Shown here in pieces: positions 27,285 to 34,880 of a DNA stretch of 64,000 bases. Source of the DNA: Bradyrhizobium forestalis (lineage in GTDB: Bacteria; Pseudomonadota; Alphaproteobacteria; Rhizobiales; Xanthobacteraceae); NCBI RefSeq assembly GCF_002795245.1, contig NZ_PGVG01000016.1:1-64000 (forward strand). Direction: 5' to 3'. The notes below the pieces were generated by a model. It searched no databases and was not told the origin of the DNA. It was given only the letters and a program-made list of their open reading frames with translations. Each line of letters opens with the position of its first letter. The stretch's first letter is position 1. Position numbers and translations under genes: made by a program.

Positions 27285-27644
27285 TCATTGCCAAAACAGA
27301 CGCTCCGGATCCGCATTCAATTCGTCGATTGCAGAAGTCAACCGATGGTAAAGGCTGTAAAATTCCCAGATTCCGCGCGCGTGGTTCTTGCGAAACAGCT
27401 TCCAGATCCCGCTCACGGCATCATAATGAATCAGCGCGACATCGATGAGTGCGCCATCCTCGTCGATGTTGCGCGAGCAACAGGGGCTCTCGACGAGGTA
27501 ACCGCCCCTCACCGGCGTCACGTTCGGCGAGACGTAGAGATAGCGCTTGCGCGAGCTCAAGCCGCGCTCGATCCGTTTACGATCGAGCTCGTTGGGGTGA
27601 GGCACCAGCCCGGCCTTTACCTTTCTCATCAGCGCAGCATTCAT
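27285..27644 (-). CDS. DUF3024-like conserved nif-linked protein
   Basis: The protein has 119 residues from ATG 27644, which GGAGG precedes by eight bases; the ATG at 27659 overlaps that signal. It contains a basic N-terminus (MNAALMRKVKAGLVPHPNELDRKRI in parts), ESPCCSRNID with paired Cys, and a C-terminal block WKLFRKNHARGIWEFY...ADPERLFW, which resembles DUF3024. No enzymatic motif is visible. It sits between the NifZ-domain genes and the DegT-like gene in the nifB transcription unit. Confidence 0.7.
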   Translation of the reverse strand: MNAALMRKVKAGLVPHPNELDRKRIERGLSSRKRYLYVSPNVTPVRGGYLVESPCCSRNIDEDGALIDVALIHYDAVSGIWKLFRKNHARGIWEFYSLYHRLTSAIDELNADPERLFWQ

Positions 27645-27659
27645 GGCGAAAGCCTCCAT

Positions 27660-27899
27660 TCAAAGCACTGTGATTTCTTCTTCAAGGCAGCCGATGAGCA
27701 GCTGCTCACCAAAATCGACAATGTAGATCGGCACGTTCGCTTCGGTATGGATCGCGACGTTGATGATCTCACCGGTCGCTCCGGCGGCAAGCAAGACTCC
27801 TTCGGGCTCCCTATCGGGAAATGAGTGGTCATTGATGAGGTCGACTGCGGTCTTGACCCGCTGGCCACGTCGATATTTCGGAAAGCCGGCTGGCGTCAT
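27660..27899 (-). CDS. Second NifZ-domain protein
   Basis: A 79-residue protein with NifZ-like features: KYRRGQRVKTAVDLINDHSF, then GATGEIINVAIHTEANVPIYIVDFGEQLLIGCLEEEI. NifZ helps form the second P-cluster of NifDK. The gene overlaps the stop of the upstream nifZ by ATGA. It may be a split or duplicated NifZ domain, with the two small proteins acting as a pair. Confidence 0.7.
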   Translation of the reverse strand: MTPAGFPKYRRGQRVKTAVDLINDHSFPDREPEGVLLAAGATGEIINVAIHTEANVPIYIVDFGEQLLIGCLEEEITVL

Positions 27900-28210
27900 A
27901 ACTCCTCCGGCAATGGCAGATCATCGATCTCCTCGCAGGCGTCCACCGACTCCAGTTCCTTGCGCTTCATGCCAACGCGGTAGCCGCTTTCCAGATACTC
28001 GACGCCGTAGATGTAGAATTGCTGCAGGAACGTGCCGATCGATACGACGTAACCCACCTCTCCCTTCTTGACTAAAACGTCGCCAATCTCCTTGCCGCGA
28101 TAGGTGCCATCATTGCGGATGGTGCGATTGGCTCGCACTTTTTGGCCAAAGCTGTAGACAGGCGGCTGATTGAGCTCGACGACGTCGCTGTCGCGAACGA
28201 TGCTGTTCAT
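27896..28210 (-). CDS. nifZ: NifZ
   Basis: NifZ is a P-cluster maturation factor for the MoFe protein. The 104 residues include the family core PPVYSFGQKVRANRTIRNDGTYRG, then GEVGYVVSIGTFLQQFYIYGVEYLESGYRVGMKRKELE. ATG 28210 has GAGAGG six bases before it; the ATG at 28228 is also possible. It follows a small unnamed gene and fdxN in the nifB operon, as in related bradyrhizobia. Confidence 0.92.
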   Translation of the reverse strand: MNSIVRDSDVVELNQPPVYSFGQKVRANRTIRNDGTYRGKEIGDVLVKKGEVGYVVSIGTFLQQFYIYGVEYLESGYRVGMKRKELESVDACEEIDDLPLPEEL

Positions 28211-28288
28211 GTATCGCCTCTCATGCATCGCTCCTTTAGGGGTGCGCGGAGCCGCTTCGGCCCCCGCAGGCGAGATTCTGCATTCACT

Positions 28289-28564
28289 TCATCCTCGCGC
28301 GGCATCGTCAGTCACATCGACGATAGCAGCGCTGCCGAGAAGGCCACTCTCGGCATCGCGAAGCGCCTTTGGACCACCGCGCGGAATGAAATGCCCGCCA
28401 AGCCCGTGCTGCCGACCAGATACAGCACGATCGCAGGGCAATCCGGCGCAGTCCTCGTCCGTCATGGAGGACCGAACGTCGGCGACTGCGCCGCCGCCAG
28501 AGCGCAGCACGAAGCTTATGACGCTTTCATAACCAGCTGCTGGCATGCCACTCATGGGCCTCAC
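28289..28564 (-). CDS. Hypothetical protein between fdxN and nifZ
   Basis: I do not recognise this protein. The frame has 91 codons from GTG 28564, with ATGs at 28555 and 28546. It contains YESVISFVLRSGGGAVADV, MTDEDCAGLPCDRAV and HFIPRGGPKALRDAESGLLG, which has protein-like composition. Two Cys five residues apart could bind metal, but this is speculative. The close spacing to fdxN and nifZ in the same direction supports a real gene. Confidence 0.5.
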   Translation of the reverse strand: MRPMSGMPAAGYESVISFVLRSGGGAVADVRSSMTDEDCAGLPCDRAVSGRQHGLGGHFIPRGGPKALRDAESGLLGSAAIVDVTDDAARG

Positions 28565-28567
28565 GCT

Positions 28568-28792
28568 TTAGGCTGGCGCCTGGTAGCGAGGCAGGGATGT
28601 GTCAACCACGCAGGTATTGTCGACCGGACAGGCGGCGACACATTGCGGCTCGTCGAAATGGCCAACACATTCAGTGCATTTCGCCGCTTCAATGACAAAG
28701 CTCCCCCTCTTCTCCGAGATGGCATCGTTCGGACATAGGGGTTCGCAGGCTGAGCAGCTCGTACACTGCGAGGCGATGATCTTGAATGGCAC
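28568..28792 (-). CDS. fdxN: 2[4Fe-4S] ferredoxin, FdxN type
   Basis: This low-potential bacterial ferredoxin has 74 residues. The first cluster motif is CTSCSACEPLCP and the second is CTECVGHFDEPQCVAACPVDN, with the insertion typical of FdxN/FrxA proteins encoded after nifB in rhizobia. It likely donates electrons to NifB or to nitrogenase. It starts 11 bp after the nifB stop. A paralogue is encoded at 48788-48982. Confidence 0.93.
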   Translation of the reverse strand: MPFKIIASQCTSCSACEPLCPNDAISEKRGSFVIEAAKCTECVGHFDEPQCVAACPVDNTCVVDTSLPRYQAPA

Positions 28793-28803
28793 ATATTCCC
28801 CCT

Positions 28804-30384
28804 TTACGCTGCAGAGATCCGAGATCCCTGCCGGATCGCGGCGTCGCCGCGCTGCTCGTGCTGGATCTCCCCGCGTTTCACCTTGTCCAGATAGGATTTG
28901 AACCAGGCGATCGCCGACTTCTCAATGAACTCATGGGCGTATTGATCGACCGGCTCGATCCCCGCCTTGATCAGATTGCTTTTCGGGCAGCCGCCGATCT
29001 TTGACACGAAGACCGCATGGCAGTCATGGATGCCACCCATGATGGCGTAAAGCCTGTCCTCCTCACCATAACCGCCTTGGCAGTAAACATCCACGCGGCG
29101 GTGGCCGACGAATTTCGCGCCGGATGTAGAAAGTTCGTAAACCTGGAATTCCTTTGCATGCCCAAAGTGCTCGTTGATCAACCCTGAGCCCTTGGTTGCG
29201 ACGGCCACTAGAAGAGTGATCGCGCTCATCTCTCCGGCAAATTCCGTAAGCTCCTTTTGGGCGGCCGCGACTTTGGCGGCGCGCTCATCCTCTACCCCGT
29301 CCTGATAACCCTTGCGCATCTCTAAGTCATATTGGACGTCCATTTTCATGAGCTGATCGGTGGTGAACTCTGCGCTGCGGTCCTCCCCGAGTAGACCGAC
29401 CGCATCGGCGCGGCACTGGCGGCAATGCCGCATCATTTTTATCTCCCCTTCACAAGCATCTTGCAGCGCCTTCAATTCCCACGCAGTTGGTCCGCGCTGA
29501 CCGTTGAGGCCAAATACCGTGCCGTGTTCAGGCGCTGAGATCAGTGGCATGATATTATGAAGGAAGGCACCGCGCGACTTCACCGCCTTGTTGACCTCGA
29601 CCAAGTGGTCGTCGTTGATGTTTGGAATCATCACCGAGTTGACCTTGCACAGGATACCCCGTTCGCTCAGCATCTCGAGGCCTTGCAGCTGGCGATCGGT
29701 GAGTATCCTTGCCGCGTCGATGCCGGTGTAGCGCTTGTGGTTGAAGAAGATCCACGGATAGATCTTGGCGCCGATTTCGGGATCGACCATGTTGATGGTG
29801 ATGGTGACGTGGTCAATTTTGGACCCGGCGATGGTATCAATATGATCCGGCAGAGCCAGTCCGTTGGTTGACAAACACAGCTTGATATCCGGAGCCGCCT
29901 TGGCGACCAGCTCGAAGGTCTTGAACGTCTTTGCTGGATTGGCCAGAGGGTCGCCGGGACCAGCGATGCCAAGGACCGTCATCTGCGGAATAGTGGTCGC
30001 GACCGCGAGCACTTTTCTTAACGCCTGCTCGGGCGTGAGCTTCTCGCTCACCACACCCGGACGCGATTCATTGGCGCAGTCGTATTTTCGGTTGCAGTAG
30101 TTGCACTGGATGTTGCAGGCAGGCGCGACCGCGACATGCATGCGGGCGTAATGATGATGCGCTTCTTCGCTATAGCAGGGATGGTTCTTGACCTTTTCCC
30201 AGATTTCGATCGGTAGATCGCCTGGCCCCGCCTGCGATCCGCAGCTCGCCTGCCCGGTGTTGGCCGAAGCGCGGCAGCCCTTATACTCCGCGGCGGGCTT
30301 CATCTTGCCGCCATCCACTGCCGCTTTGACATATTTTCCGCGTCCGACGACCGCATTCATTTTCATTTTCCCTGCAGGCATCAT
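28804..30384 (-). CDS. nifB: NifB, FeMo-cofactor core synthase (radical SAM)
   Basis: NifB builds the 8Fe-9S-carbide precursor (NifB-co) of FeMo-cofactor. The 526 residues carry the radical SAM motif C90-x3-C94-x2-C97 (CNIQCNYC). Cluster-binding Cys occur in NHPCYSEEAHHHYARMH and CRQCRADAVGLLGED. A C-terminal NifX-like domain (about 395-500: ATKGSGLINEHFGHAKEFQVYE) is also present. Start choice among ATGs at 30384, 30381 and nearby is uncertain. A sigma-54 promoter lies 45 bp upstream and a NifA site further up. It heads the operon nifB-fdxN-hyp-nifZ and the small nif-linked genes. Confidence 0.97.
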   Translation of the reverse strand: MMPAGKMKMNAVVGRGKYVKAAVDGGKMKPAAEYKGCRASANTGQASCGSQAGPGDLPIEIWEKVKNHPCYSEEAHHHYARMHVAVAPACNIQCNYCNRKYDCANESRPGVVSEKLTPEQALRKVLAVATTIPQMTVLGIAGPGDPLANPAKTFKTFELVAKAAPDIKLCLSTNGLALPDHIDTIAGSKIDHVTITINMVDPEIGAKIYPWIFFNHKRYTGIDAARILTDRQLQGLEMLSERGILCKVNSVMIPNINDDHLVEVNKAVKSRGAFLHNIMPLISAPEHGTVFGLNGQRGPTAWELKALQDACEGEIKMMRHCRQCRADAVGLLGEDRSAEFTTDQLMKMDVQYDLEMRKGYQDGVEDERAAKVAAAQKELTEFAGEMSAITLLVAVATKGSGLINEHFGHAKEFQVYELSTSGAKFVGHRRVDVYCQGGYGEEDRLYAIMGGIHDCHAVFVSKIGGCPKSNLIKAGIEPVDQYAHEFIEKSAIAWFKSYLDKVKRGEIQHEQRGDAAIRQGSRISAA

Positions 30385-30428
30385 CGGCCTCCCAGGACCG
30401 TCCGTGAGCGAGCCTCAAGAAACTGGGG

Positions 30429-30444
30429 AGCAACTTGCATGCCA
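30429..30444 (-). promoter_or_regulatory. Sigma-54 promoter of nifB
   Basis: On the minus strand the sequence is TGGCAT-GCAAG-TTGCT, with GG-N10-GC, ending 45 bp before the nifB ATG. Confidence 0.88.
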
Positions 30445-30533
30445 TGGCGGCGACGATGGAATTGCAGCCATACGCCAACGAGTTAGCGGAAACTATGGGC
30501 GCTGGCGCATGTAAGAACATGCAATGATGCACT

Positions 30534-30549
30534 TGTTGTCAGTGCGACA
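30534..30549. promoter_or_regulatory. NifA upstream activator site for nifB
   Basis: TGT-TGTCAGTGCG-ACA is an exact TGT-N10-ACA site about 90 bp upstream of the -24 element. Confidence 0.8.
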
Positions 30550-30714
30550 GATACGTCGTCATTCTCACACAGCGCGCCGTGGCCTGCGCATTCATTCTCG
30601 CGCTGAGCTCGCCCTAACCCGGCTCCATCTGAACGTGTCTTTTCGCGTTGCGGCTCTCGCAAATAAGTCGATACGAGCTGGGGGATTCGGGCTTCACAAG
30701 GACGCTAATGGGTG

Positions 30715-31560
30715 ATCAGTATCTCAACCGCGCAAGGGAGCCCAATCGCAAGCGGTGTAAGGCCCTGCTCGAGTAGAAAGCGGAGCTCGTTGCGAGAGAG
30801 CGCGTCCGCATCAACGATCGCATAGTGGGTGTCGGCCGACTTCGCTTGATGGTCTTCCGGGCATAGCCACGCAAGAGCTGGTCGTTGAAGCGACAGCAGA
30901 TGAAGAGAAAGGTCTGTCCGGTTCGCCTTTCCTTGACGATGTCCGGAATTTGGTGCCTGAATGTCGATTTCGGTCGACGCCTCGACATAGCCAGCGTCGG
31001 AGATAAGGAAGTTGTTGGCCGGCTGCACGCTGCCGTGCGGCTGGTACAACACCGTCACCCAGCTGCCGGCGACGGCACTGTCGACCTCTTGGCCAAGTGA
31101 CTCGTAAAAACGATACCACGATCCTCGCCAATGCCGATGCGGGTGATACCTGAACTTCGCCCCATCGCGATTACCCACCGCCTCGCGCATGGCGGCATCA
31201 TACCACGCGTCGACTATGACGGGCAGGGATAGGGACGCAAGATGATGGCGCAACCGCGTCGGCTCGACTGGCTCAGCGAAGGCCTGCGTCACCAATGCCG
31301 TCACGGCGGACCGGTGTTTGCTGATCTCGATATGCTGCGCCGAGGCCCACGCATTGCCCTGCTCGCCGCGGCAGCGCAACCTTGCTCGCGAAGAAGCTGG
31401 CCAACGCCTCTGGCGTGGTCAGCATATCGGATCTGCACAATTTCGGCGATGCCAGGACCGAGATAGGGAATGACGCTCGCGGCCCTCAGGCCGGCAGCGA
31501 TGTCCACGAGCGTCGCCTTTGCATCGGCAGCATCGACAAAGTCGATCTGTGGGGGTTGCC
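30715..31560 (-). pseudogene. SIR2-like domain gene, frameshifted
   Basis: The N-terminal piece reads DFVDAADAKATLVDIAAG then SVIPYLGPG, a SIR2-type nucleotide-binding start. The reading frame then changes to the 31379-30705 frame (GNAWASAQHIEISKHRSAV, VIVDAWYDAAM, WVTVLYQPHGSVQP, ISDAGYVEASTEIDIQ). It shifts again to the 30988-30716 frame (IPDIVKERRTGQTFLFICCRFND), and finally returns (HYAIVDADALSRNELRF). At least three indels are needed, and there is no ATG at the front. In related nif clusters this position holds a SIR2 family protein of unknown role. Confidence 0.65.
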
Positions 31561-31561
31561 T

Positions 31562-31786
31562 TCACGGATTGTCCCCGTTCTCGCCCCGTTTTTTAGCGTT
31601 GATTGTGATCGGTAACCGTGTGCCGCTCGGCATCTCAGGTAAATCGAGCACCCAGCCATTAGCTACTTTGATCCAGCCGCCCCATAGCGTCTCGTACTCG
31701 GATTCAACGATTGGCTCTTCGAGATCCTTTTTTGGCACGTAGATCGACAGGCCCGCGTCCGGAGACCGGCGGATCATGATTTTCAC
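31562..31786 (-). CDS. nifT: NifT/FixU
   Basis: NifT is a small protein of unknown biochemical role, co-conserved with nif operons. The 74 residues contain MIRRSPDAGLSIYVPKKDLE and GGWIKVANGWVLDLPEMP, matching the family. A GTG start at 31786 is favoured because AAGGAG lies seven bases before it; the long upstream frame is nifS read out of phase. It starts 4 bp after nifS. Confidence 0.93.
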   Translation of the reverse strand: MKIMIRRSPDAGLSIYVPKKDLEEPIVESEYETLWGGWIKVANGWVLDLPEMPSGTRLPITINAKKRGENGDNP

Positions 31787-31790
31787 GAGT

Positions 31791-32963
31791 CTACTCCTTG
31801 ACTGCGACGGCGGAGGTGGCGCGCAGGCGAGCCACGATGTCGGACACTGCGCACACGACCTCATCGACCTCTGCGACGGAGGTTTCACGCGACAGAGAAA
31901 AGCGCACCGCGCCACGCATCCGCCACGCCGGCACCTGCATGGCACGCAGAACATGCGATGGCTGCATTGAGCCGGCGTTGCAGGCTGATCCGAGCGACAC
32001 GGCAATGCCCACCCTATTGAGATGGTGGACGATGGCTTCGCCTTCGAGACGATCGAAAGCAATATTGGCCGTGTTCCCTAATCGATTGCTGAGATCGCCG
32101 AGCGCAACGCACTCGCCAATTTGCAAAATTCCATGCTCAAGGCGGTCGCGCAACGCGCAAATGCGCACGCGCTCCGATTCGAGCCGCTCCGCCGCAAGCT
32201 CGGCGGCCTTTCCCAGGCCGACAATGCCGGGAATATTCTCAGTCCCGCCGCGACGCCCTCGTTCCTGTGATCCGCCGCAGATCAGCGGCCGGAATTTTGT
32301 CCCTGTGCGCAAATATAGCGCGCCGATCCCCTTGGGACCGTGCAGTTTGTGCCCGGATAGCGAGAGCATGTCGATGGCACTGTCCTTTAGGTTCACGCGC
32401 ACCTTACCGATGGCCTGGACCGCATCAGTGTGAAACAGCGCGCCCGCCTCACGGGTCAACCCGGCAAGAAACCGCACGGGAAACATCGTTCCGGTCTCGT
32501 TGTTGGCCCACATAACCGAGGCAATCGCTGTGCGTGGCCCGAGTGCGCCGCGAAACGCCTCAATATCGAGCCGGCCGCGCGCATCTACGGGTACGATGTG
32601 TGTCTTGACTCCTCTTGTCGTCAAGTGCTCGGTTAGCGCAAGAACAGCGGAGTGCTCAACTGAGGTGGTGACGATCTCGTCGCGGTCTTCCTGTGTCGCA
32701 AGCGCAGAGAGGATCGCGGCATTATTGGCCTCGGTCCCTCCCGAGGTAAAAACGATTTCACGATCGTATGCGTTCCCTAGCAGGCCCCGCAAGCTCAGCC
32801 GGGCCTGCCTCACAGCGACTGCGACCTCGCTGCCAAAGGCATGCGTGGACGAGGCATTGCCGAATTGCTCGGTGAAGAACGGCAACATGGCTTGCAAGAC
32901 CGATGGGTCGGTCCGCGTCGTTGCATTGTTATCGAGGTAAATCGGCACTCGATTTTCGCTCAA
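31791..32963 (-). CDS. nifS: Cysteine desulfurase NifS
   Basis: NifS is a PLP enzyme that takes sulphur from cysteine for nitrogenase iron-sulphur clusters. It has 390 residues. The PLP Lys is in SLSGHKLHGPKG, the His stacking block is VTTSVEHSAVL, and the mobile catalytic Cys is in GSACNAGSMQPSHVL. It is of the NifS/IscS type, distinct from the SufS-type enzyme at 43698-44945. The start overlaps the end of the NifU-domain gene (ATGA). It belongs to the iscA-nifU-nifS-nifT operon. Confidence 0.96.
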   Translation of the reverse strand: MSENRVPIYLDNNATTRTDPSVLQAMLPFFTEQFGNASSTHAFGSEVAVAVRQARLSLRGLLGNAYDREIVFTSGGTEANNAAILSALATQEDRDEIVTTSVEHSAVLALTEHLTTRGVKTHIVPVDARGRLDIEAFRGALGPRTAIASVMWANNETGTMFPVRFLAGLTREAGALFHTDAVQAIGKVRVNLKDSAIDMLSLSGHKLHGPKGIGALYLRTGTKFRPLICGGSQERGRRGGTENIPGIVGLGKAAELAAERLESERVRICALRDRLEHGILQIGECVALGDLSNRLGNTANIAFDRLEGEAIVHHLNRVGIAVSLGSACNAGSMQPSHVLRAMQVPAWRMRGAVRFSLSRETSVAEVDEVVCAVSDIVARLRATSAVAVKE

Positions 32964-33292
32964 TCCACCACCTCGCCTGCAGCAGCGACGGGGATCAGGC
33001 GAACTAATTCGCCGAGTTTACTCACCAGCCGCGCGCGAACGCTTTTCAGCGTCAGGCTCGAAAGCTTACACAACGTGCAGGCACCGGTCAGCCTGACCAT
33101 GGCTCTGCTGCCATCGATCCCGATCAGGTGACAGTCGCCACCGACGCGTTGCAGATTGGGGCGGATCTCTTCGACTGCGCCGCGAAGGCGACGCTCTCGA
33201 TTTGTCGCAGTGGACGACGATTGCCTTAGTTTTCCCGGTTCGGCCGGTATGCTTCGATGTTTTCTCCTCAGCAGCTGGACGATTTGTTTCAT
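32960..33292 (-). CDS. NifU C-terminal (Nfu) domain protein
   Basis: This is a [4Fe-4S] scaffold/carrier domain of the Nfu type. It has 110 residues, with the core AVEEIRPNLQRVGGDCHLIGIDG and VRLTGACTLCKLSSLTLK, including the CxxC (CTLC) that binds the cluster. The N-terminal IscU-like and central [2Fe-2S] domains of full NifU (about 300 residues) are absent, replaced by a basic leader. ATG 33292 overlaps the iscA stop as TGATG; an ATG at 33313 is also in frame. It is probably paired with NifS and the IscA-like protein. Confidence 0.85.
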   Translation of the reverse strand: MKQIVQLLRRKHRSIPAEPGKLRQSSSTATNRERRLRGAVEEIRPNLQRVGGDCHLIGIDGSRAMVRLTGACTLCKLSSLTLKSVRARLVSKLGELVRLIPVAAAGEVVD

Positions 33293-33612
33293 CAGCTGAA
33301 CGATTTTCCGCATGAGCAGTTCGCGGTGGCATTCGGGTTGTGAAAAGTAAAGCCAGAACTCTCCATTGCCATCACGAAATCAATGGTCGTGCCGATCAGA
33401 TGCTCACAGCTCTTGTTATCGACGAACACCTTCAGCCCGTCGCACTCGATCACGGTGTCGCCAGGTTTCGGTTCTTCGACCAGACCCATCTTATATTTGA
33501 ATCCATTGCAGCCGCCTGCTTCGATCATGACGCGCAGACCGCCGGTCGGGTGCGTCGACGATGAAATCGCGCTCTTGATTGCATTCACTGCGCTATCCGT
33601 CAGGTTAATCAC
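33292..33612 (-). CDS. IscA-like A-type iron-sulphur carrier (NifIscA)
   Basis: This A-type carrier takes iron or clusters to target proteins. The 106 residues have the family start MINLTDSAVNAIKSAI and the three cluster Cys in GGCNGFKY and NCSCGKS. It is the first gene of the iscA-nifU-nifS-nifT unit, 36 bp from a sigma-54 promoter. That promoter shares a NifA site with a divergent unknown gene. Confidence 0.93.
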   Translation of the reverse strand: MINLTDSAVNAIKSAISSSTHPTGGLRVMIEAGGCNGFKYKMGLVEEPKPGDTVIECDGLKVFVDNKSCEHLIGTTIDFVMAMESSGFTFHNPNATANCSCGKSFS

Positions 33613-33647
33613 GGCTTTCCCTCATCAGCTTGGATCTCGCTGCTAAG

Positions 33648-33663
33648 GGCAAGTCACGTGCCA
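33648..33663 (-). promoter_or_regulatory. Sigma-54 promoter of the iscA-nifU-nifS-nifT operon
   Basis: On the minus strand the sequence is TGGCAC-GTGAC-TTGCC, a strong -24/-12 element with GG-N10-GC, 36 bp upstream of the iscA-like ATG. Confidence 0.85.
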
Positions 33664-33723
33664 GCGCGCAGACGCTTGATGATGCTCCCTTTTTCGGATC
33701 GCGCCTGTTGGCTTTGGAACGGA

Positions 33724-33739
33724 TGTCGCGTTCCCGACA
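33724..33739. promoter_or_regulatory. NifA upstream activator site, shared by divergent genes
   Basis: TGT-CGCGTTCCCG-ACA lies 61 bp from the minus-strand -24 element and 74 bp from the plus-strand one, a good distance for both. Confidence 0.8.
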
Positions 33740-33812
33740 AGGCTCCTTGATGCGAGCGCAGCCACTGACGCGTTTTCGTTCTAAGCTACGGCGAAGGCCC
33801 CTACTCATGCAA

Positions 33813-33828
33813 CGGCAAGCAATTTGCA
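33813..33828 (+). promoter_or_regulatory. Sigma-54 promoter of the unknown gene at 33885
   Basis: CGGCAA-GCAAT-TTGCA has a perfect -12 box and GG-N10-GC spacing, with two mismatches in the -24 box. It is 57 bp upstream of the ATG. Confidence 0.68.
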
Positions 33829-33884
33829 TCGCATCTAGCACCGGCCAAGCCGTCGGTGAAGAGCTTAGATCGAGGAAGAGTTTA

Positions 33885-34475
33885 ATGACTGCAATCGAGA
33901 ACACCGCACTCGGCAGACTTGAGAAGGAGGGCCGCTTGCTCAATGCCGTACTCAAAGGCGGGACTACCAAGCCGGGCCGGTTCGGCTTTCGCGGCGACGT
34001 GGCGCTAAAATTCCAGACTCAGGTCGCGGACGAAAAACGGCCGCCCGACTATTCGATTGAGCAGGTGTTGACGATCGCGCAGGACGGCGAATGCACTATT
34101 CCGGTGCTGGCCGGCTACCTGCATTCCTTCGCGTATCTCGCTGACGTCACGACCGTCCTTGATGGCGCCTTGAGCCCAACCGGCAGCTACTTCATTTTCT
34201 GCAACAACATTGATTTACTGGCGAAGTACCGAGTGAGGTTCGGTGACATTAGCTTCCACGTCCTACCGTGCGATGAATCCACGGTTTGGAAGGAGATGAT
34301 GGACCTGGTCGGGCTCAACAAGGACGAAATCAAGAAGCTCGATCCGGGCGGCAAGCTTGATTACCTCCTCGATGCCGCAAAGGATCTCGACCTGTCTTAT
34401 GAGGAGATCTCGTACGAGGACGGACTAAAGAGGATGGAGCCCGTGAAAAACCGCAACGAGAACCGGCCGGTCTGA
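33885..34475 (+). CDS. Unknown protein under probable NifA/sigma-54 control
   Basis: I do not recognise this protein. It has 196 residues from ATG 33885 (MTAIENTALGRLEKEGRLLN), with GAGGAAGAG just upstream. The longer frame to 33630 would run through the promoter. It is soluble, with no signal peptide or membrane helix. Recognisable stretches include RFGFRGDVALKFQTQVADEK, a glycine-poor middle (SIEQVLTIAQDGECTIPVLAGYL split), and an acidic helical C-terminus (MMDLVGLNKDEIKKLDPGG, SYEEISYEDG). Three Cys do not form a known motif. It is divergent from iscA-nifUS and convergent with a Rieske gene, which suggests a role in nitrogenase biogenesis or protection. Confidence 0.8.
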   Translation: MTAIENTALGRLEKEGRLLNAVLKGGTTKPGRFGFRGDVALKFQTQVADEKRPPDYSIEQVLTIAQDGECTIPVLAGYLHSFAYLADVTTVLDGALSPTGSYFIFCNNIDLLAKYRVRFGDISFHVLPCDESTVWKEMMDLVGLNKDEIKKLDPGGKLDYLLDAAKDLDLSYEEISYEDGLKRMEPVKNRNENRPV

Positions 34476-34484
34476 GCGCGGTCT

Positions 34485-34880
34485 TCAGTTGTTGGCCGAT
34501 GCATCGTCTTCGACAAGATGCACACCAACGACGCAGATATCATCATCCAGAACTGCCAACGCGATCGGCGTGAGGGCTCCGCCTAGACATGGACCTTCGA
34601 CGCACCGGCCGGTGCCGAGTTCGAAGGTCGAACCATGCTTGCCGCACATCAGCCGGATGCCGTATGGATCGAGGAATTCGTTCCGCTCCCAGTCCAAATT
34701 GACGCCGCTGTGCGGGCATTTGTTAGCGTAGCCAAGCACCTTTTTGCCCCAGCGCACAACAATGATGGACCACGGCTGGTGATTGCCGTCATCATCGACG
34801 ATCATAAGGTGGAATCCCATGGCCTGGCGGCTCGGAATGTCCTTAAAGTTGCAGATCGCGTAGATGGGATTTGGCTTCAT
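34485..34880 (-). CDS. Rieske [2Fe-2S] protein, nif-associated (copy 2)
   Basis: A 131-residue Rieske-type ferredoxin. The ligands are C55-P-H57 and C79-G-K-H82. The flanks IIVVRWGKKVLGYANKCPHSG and GRCVEGPCLGGALTPIALAVLDDDICVVGVHLVEDD closely parallel the Rieske protein at 24746-25219, so the two are paralogues. It is convergent with the unknown plus-strand gene, 9 bp apart. I found no clear sigma-54 promoter upstream. Confidence 0.9.
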   Translation of the reverse strand: MKPNPIYAICNFKDIPSRQAMGFHLMIVDDDGNHQPWSIIVVRWGKKVLGYANKCPHSGVNLDWERNEFLDPYGIRLMCGKHGSTFELGTGRCVEGPCLGGALTPIALAVLDDDICVVGVHLVEDDASANN

